The position numbers and the translations under genes are program-made. The notes beneath the pieces were generated by a model, which was not told where the DNA came from, ran no database searches, and saw nothing but the letters and a program-made list of their open reading frames with translations. Positions 59,565 through 64,000 of a stretch of 64,000 nt of DNA are shown here, piece after piece. Source of the DNA: Micromonospora okii (GTDB lineage: Bacteria; Actinomycetota; Actinomycetes; Mycobacteriales; Micromonosporaceae); assembly GCF_020884795.1 (NCBI RefSeq), contig NZ_BBZF01000015.1, positions 289,328 through 353,327 on the forward strand, read 5' to 3'. Positions within the stretch are counted from its first letter, which is position 1; the number at the start of each line of letters is the position of its first letter.

Positions 59565-60286
59565 GCGGCGGCCAGCGCGTCGAGGGCCTCCCGCACGGTG
59601 AACGCGCCCGCGTAGAGCGCCTTGCCGGCGATCACGCCCTCCACGCCGACCGGCTCCAGGGCGGCCAGGGCGCGCAGGTCGTCCAGCGTCGAGACGCCGC
59701 CCGAGGCGATCACCGGGGCCTTCGTGCGGGAGCAGACCTCGCGCAGCAGGTCCAGGTTCGGTCCGCGCATCGTGCCGTCCTTGGTGATGTCGGTCACCAC
59801 GTACCGGGACGCGCCCGCCGCGTCGAGCCGCTCCAGCACCTCGTACAGGTCGCCGCCGTCGCGGGTCCAGCCCCGGGCCGAGAGGGTACGGCCCCGCACG
59901 TCCAGGCCGATGGCGACCCGGTCGCCGTACTCGCCGCAGATCCGGTCGCACCACTGCGGGTCCTCCAGCGCGGCGGTGCCGATGTTGACCCGGGCCGCGC
60001 CGGTGCCCAGGGCGGCGCGCAGCGACGCGTCGTCGCGGATGCCGCCGGAGAGCTCCACCTTCACGTCGAGCCGGCCGACCACCTCGGCCAGCAGGGCGGC
60101 GTTGGAACCCCGTCCGAAGGCCGCGTCCAGGTCCACCAGGTGGATCCACTCCGCGCCGTCGCGCTGCCAGGCCAGCGCCGCCTCCCACGGGTCGCCGTAG
60201 GCGGTCTCGCTACCGGCGGCGCCCTGCACGAGCCGGACGGCCTGGCCGTCGGCGACGTCCACGGCGGGCAACAGGGTGAGACTCAA
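59561..60286 (-). CDS. priA: Bifunctional HisA/TrpF isomerase (PriA)
   Basis: A 241-aa TIM barrel that opens the sugar ring of ProFAR in histidine synthesis and, in actinobacteria, also does the TrpF step in tryptophan synthesis. [20 protein letters not shown] has the catalytic Asp near 9, and [18 protein letters not shown] the second Asp. [17 protein letters not shown] is the phosphate loop. No trpF is present in the window beside trpC, B and A, which supports the double role. TGA overlaps the ridA start. Confidence 0.93.
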   Translation of the reverse strand: MSLTLLPAVDVADGQAVRLVQGAAGSETAYGDPWEAALAWQRDGAEWIHLVDLDAAFGRGSNAALLAEVVGRLDVKVELSGGIRDDASLRAALGTGAARVNIGTAALEDPQWCDRICGEYGDRVAIGLDVRGRTLSARGWTRDGGDLYEVLERLDAAGASRYVVTDITKDGTMRGPNLDLLREVCSRTKAPVIASGGVSTLDDLRALAALEPVGVEGVIAGKALYAGAFTVREALDALAAA

Positions 60287-60351
60287 CGATCTTCTCCTTG
60301 CTCGGGGAAAACGCTTCGGGAAACGACGTGGGCCACCGCGACGACGACGCG

Positions 60352-60672
60352 TCAGTAACGGCGGCCCAGCACGATCACCACGGCTGCCGGCAGGACCAGC
60401 AGCAACAACACGACCAGCGCAAGCCGCAGCGCGAGCGGGTCGACGAAGGTCCAGATGGCGGCCAGGGCCACGCCGGTCAGCCCGACGATCGCGGCCCGCT
60501 CGCCCCTGGTGTGCCGGGCCAGCCGGCCGGTGCGCCGGCGCGCTCGGGGCGTCAGCCGGCGTACCAGGGCGCGGCGGCGCTCCCGGCGGGCCACCCGGCG
60601 GCGGCGCACGGCCCGTTCCCGCTCCAGCTCGGCCTCGCGGGCGGCCCTGCGGCGGGCCCGCTCCCGGCTCAC
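60352..60672 (-). CDS. Small basic membrane protein, 106 aa
   Basis: Residues 1-60 are extremely arginine-rich ([20 protein letters not shown]) and cytoplasmic. They are followed by two hydrophobic segments at about 62-78 and 82-102. It sits inside the his operon between priA and hisH. The arginine-rich part could bind RNA or phospholipid. Not recognised; the codon pattern and hydrophobic end support a real gene. Confidence 0.65.
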   Translation of the reverse strand: MSRERARRRAAREAELERERAVRRRRVARRERRRALVRRLTPRARRRTGRLARHTRGERAAIVGLTGVALAAIWTFVDPLALRLALVVLLLLVLPAAVVIVLGRRY

Positions 60673-60722
60673 GCCGCGCCCCGGCCGCCGGGGCGCGGGG
60701 CGCCCCGCTCAGCCACCGGCGG

Positions 60723-61346
60723 TCACAGCGTCGCCAGCCAGTTGCGCAGCAGCGCCGCGCCAGTGTCGGCCGACTTCTCCGGGTGGAACTGGGCGGCCGA
60801 CAACGCGCCCCGCTCGACCGCGGCCACGAAGTCCGCCCCGTGGCGCGCGGTGGTCACCGCCGCCCCCGACGAGGCCAGCGGCGCCGGGTCCACCACGCCG
60901 TAGGAGTGCACGAAGTAGAACCGGCTCTCCGCCGGCAGGCCCGCGAAGAGCGTCGACGACGCCGGGGGGCGCACGGTGTTCCAGCCCATGTGCGGCAGCC
61001 GGTCGGCGGGCAGTCGGGTCACCGCGCCCGGCAGCAGCCCGAGCCCCTTGGTCACCACCCCGTGCTCGTCGCCGTGCTCGAAGAGCACCTGCATACCGAC
61101 GCAGATGCCCAGCACCGGGCGGCCCTCGGCCACCCGGTCGGCGATCACCGGGCCGGCGCCGAGCGCCTCGATCCCGGCCATGCAGGCGGCGAACGCGCCC
61201 ACTCCCGGGACCACCAGGCCGTCGGCGGAGGCGGCGGCGGCCAGGTCGTCGGTCACGGTGACGTCCGCGCCGGCCCGCGCCACGGCCCGCTCGGCCGAGC
61301 GCAGGTTCCCCGAGCCGTAGTCCAACACCACCACGTTCTTCGCCAT
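60723..61346 (-). CDS. hisH: Imidazole glycerol phosphate synthase, amidotransferase subunit
   Basis: A 207-aa glutaminase that feeds ammonia to HisF. The catalytic triad is Cys in [20 protein letters not shown] (near residue 81), and His and Glu in [18 protein letters not shown]. The oxyanion PGVGAF loop is present. The ATG shares a base with the stop of the 56-aa membrane gene (TGATG), and GGGGGAGAG precedes it. Confidence 0.96.
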   Translation of the reverse strand: MAKNVVVLDYGSGNLRSAERAVARAGADVTVTDDLAAAASADGLVVPGVGAFAACMAGIEALGAGPVIADRVAEGRPVLGICVGMQVLFEHGDEHGVVTKGLGLLPGAVTRLPADRLPHMGWNTVRPPASSTLFAGLPAESRFYFVHSYGVVDPAPLASSGAAVTTARHGADFVAAVERGALSAAQFHPEKSADTGAALLRNWLATL

Positions 61347-61516
61347 CAGCTCTCCCCCGGCAGCATCCAGAGGATCCCGCCGACGGTGGCCAGCACCGCC
61401 AGCAGCGCGGTGATCACCACCGCGCTGCGCGGGGCGCCCTGGCGGTGCAGGGACCACGTCCCGCCGACCAGCACCCCGGCGAGGATCAGCAGCAACGTCG
61501 GCAGCACGCTTCCCAT
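61346..61516 (-). CDS. Small membrane protein in the his operon, 56 aa
   Basis: Found by reading the minus strand from 61516: the protein starts MGSVLPTLLLILAGVLVGGT, has a short charged loop (WSLHRQGAPRS) and a second hydrophobic segment (AVVITALLAVLATVGGILWM). GAAGGAGGGGG stands ahead of the ATG, a strong ribosome binding site. The stop overlaps the hisH start. Two-helix hairpin membrane protein; function unknown. The overlap and ribosome binding site argue that it is translated. Confidence 0.75.
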   Translation of the reverse strand: MGSVLPTLLLILAGVLVGGTWSLHRQGAPRSAVVITALLAVLATVGGILWMLPGES

Positions 61517-61544
61517 CAGGCCCCCTCCTTCCGCGCGCCCGGTC

Positions 61545-62156
61545 TCACAGCGCGCCCTTCGTGCTCGGGATCGCGCCCGCCGCGCGCGGGTCGATCGCCG
61601 TGGCCTCGCGCAGGGCGCGGGAGACGGCCTTGAACTGGGCCTCCACGACGTGGTGGGCGTCCGGGTGGCCGCCGGGGCGGGCCGCGCGCAGCACGTCCAC
61701 GTGCAGGGTGATCCGGGCCGCCTGGCCGAAGGACTCCCAGATGTGCCGGGTCATGCTCGTCGGGTAGACCGGCCCGATGTACGGGGCGAGCGCCGGCTCG
61801 TCGTGCACCACGTACGGGCGGCCGGAGAGGTCGACGGCGGCCCGCACCAGGACCTCGTCCATCGGGACGGTCGCCGAGCCGTACCGCCGGATGCCGGCCT
61901 TGTCCCCCAGCGCCTGGTCGAACGCGGCGCCCAGGGCCAGCGCCGTGTCCTCCATCGTGTGGTGTGCGTCGATCTCCAGGTCGCCGACGGTCTGCACGGT
62001 CAGGTCGAAGCCGCCGTGCCGGGCGATCTGGTGGAGCATGTGGTCGTAGAAGCCGACCCCCGTGGAGATGTCGGCCGCTCCGCCGCCGTCGAGGTCGATC
62101 TCGACGAGGACCTTGGTCTCCTTGGTGATCCGCTCAACCCGGGCGGTGCGACTCAT
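61545..62156 (-). CDS. hisB: Imidazoleglycerol-phosphate dehydratase
   Basis: A 203-aa manganese enzyme that dehydrates imidazole glycerol phosphate. It has both metal-binding repeats: LEIDAHHTMEDTALALG (near 61-77) and HPDAHHVVEAQFKAVSRAL. GVGFYDHMLHQIARHG gives further ligands. It is the monofunctional form, not fused to a phosphatase as in E. coli. It lies 55 bases downstream of hisC. Confidence 0.97.
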   Translation of the reverse strand: MSRTARVERITKETKVLVEIDLDGGGAADISTGVGFYDHMLHQIARHGGFDLTVQTVGDLEIDAHHTMEDTALALGAAFDQALGDKAGIRRYGSATVPMDEVLVRAAVDLSGRPYVVHDEPALAPYIGPVYPTSMTRHIWESFGQAARITLHVDVLRAARPGGHPDAHHVVEAQFKAVSRALREATAIDPRAAGAIPSTKGAL

Positions 62157-62211
62157 TGCTTACCTCTCGGTCGTGACTGCGGGGCTCGCAAGCTCGCTCC
62201 TCGCACTCCCA

Positions 62212-64000
<1,789 letters not shown>

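Overview
The window is high-GC chromosomal DNA from an actinomycete. GTG starts are frequent, several genes appear to be leaderless, PriA-type HisA serves the his and trp routes, FadD- and F420-type enzymes are present, and an IdeR/DtxR-type iron box is visible. Gene order and protein style look most like Micromonospora or a close relative in the Micromonosporaceae. That is an inference from pattern, not from a database search.

Layout. 1-40 is the first codons of a minus-strand pyruvate kinase gene. 436-4262 holds four plus-strand housekeeping or unknown genes: a GMC oxidoreductase, a hypothetical, an aldo/keto reductase and a Ddn-like F420 protein. 4349-7107 is a two-gene minus-strand operon coding for a large membrane M48 peptidase and an EACC1-like protein. 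7389-17458 is an accessory block. It has three tiny overlapping genes with a divergent HTH gene, then a Type I restriction-modification operon transcribed hsdR-hsdS-hsdM, which runs by overlap into an unrecognised 412-aa gene and is followed by a HigA-like XRE gene. An acidic 221-aa gene diverges from hsdR.

17706-26362 carries a LysR regulator divergent from a D-amino-acid-oxidase-like gene with a perfect T-N11-A palindrome between them. It also carries an FtsK-like ATPase plus membrane protein pair, a secreted SGNH hydrolase divergent from a secreted M1 peptidase, and a 600-bp non-coding stretch with 17-bp terminal inverted repeats. 26363-35901 holds gltBD, a GNAT protein, an FAD monooxygenase and lgt. 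35983-43256 is amino-acid biosynthesis: trpA, trpB and trpC, then a TIGR02234-like membrane protein, trpE, and hisI fused behind a nucleotidyltransferase domain.

43507-51058 is transport and regulation: an ABC-2 system with a TetR regulator, an iron-box-controlled DUF2470 gene, a heterodimeric ABC exporter and a TIGR03085-like protein. 51184-57116 holds a lone class I terpene synthase, a FadD-type acyl-CoA ligase, a MocR regulator divergent from a YczE-like membrane protein with three ATTGGC repeats, and a small hypothetical. 57212-64000 is his biosynthesis, in transcription order hisD (cut by the window end), hisC, hisB, a 56-aa membrane protein, hisH, a small membrane protein, priA and ridA. 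An MDR-type oxidoreductase and hisF follow.

The trp genes lack trpF here, which fits PriA doing both isomerisations; trpD and trpG are not in the window. The most unusual parts are the restriction operon with its accessory gene, the EACC1-M48 pair, the nucleotidyltransferase-HisI fusion, the inverted-repeat element at 25840-26127, and the MocR-YczE control region.
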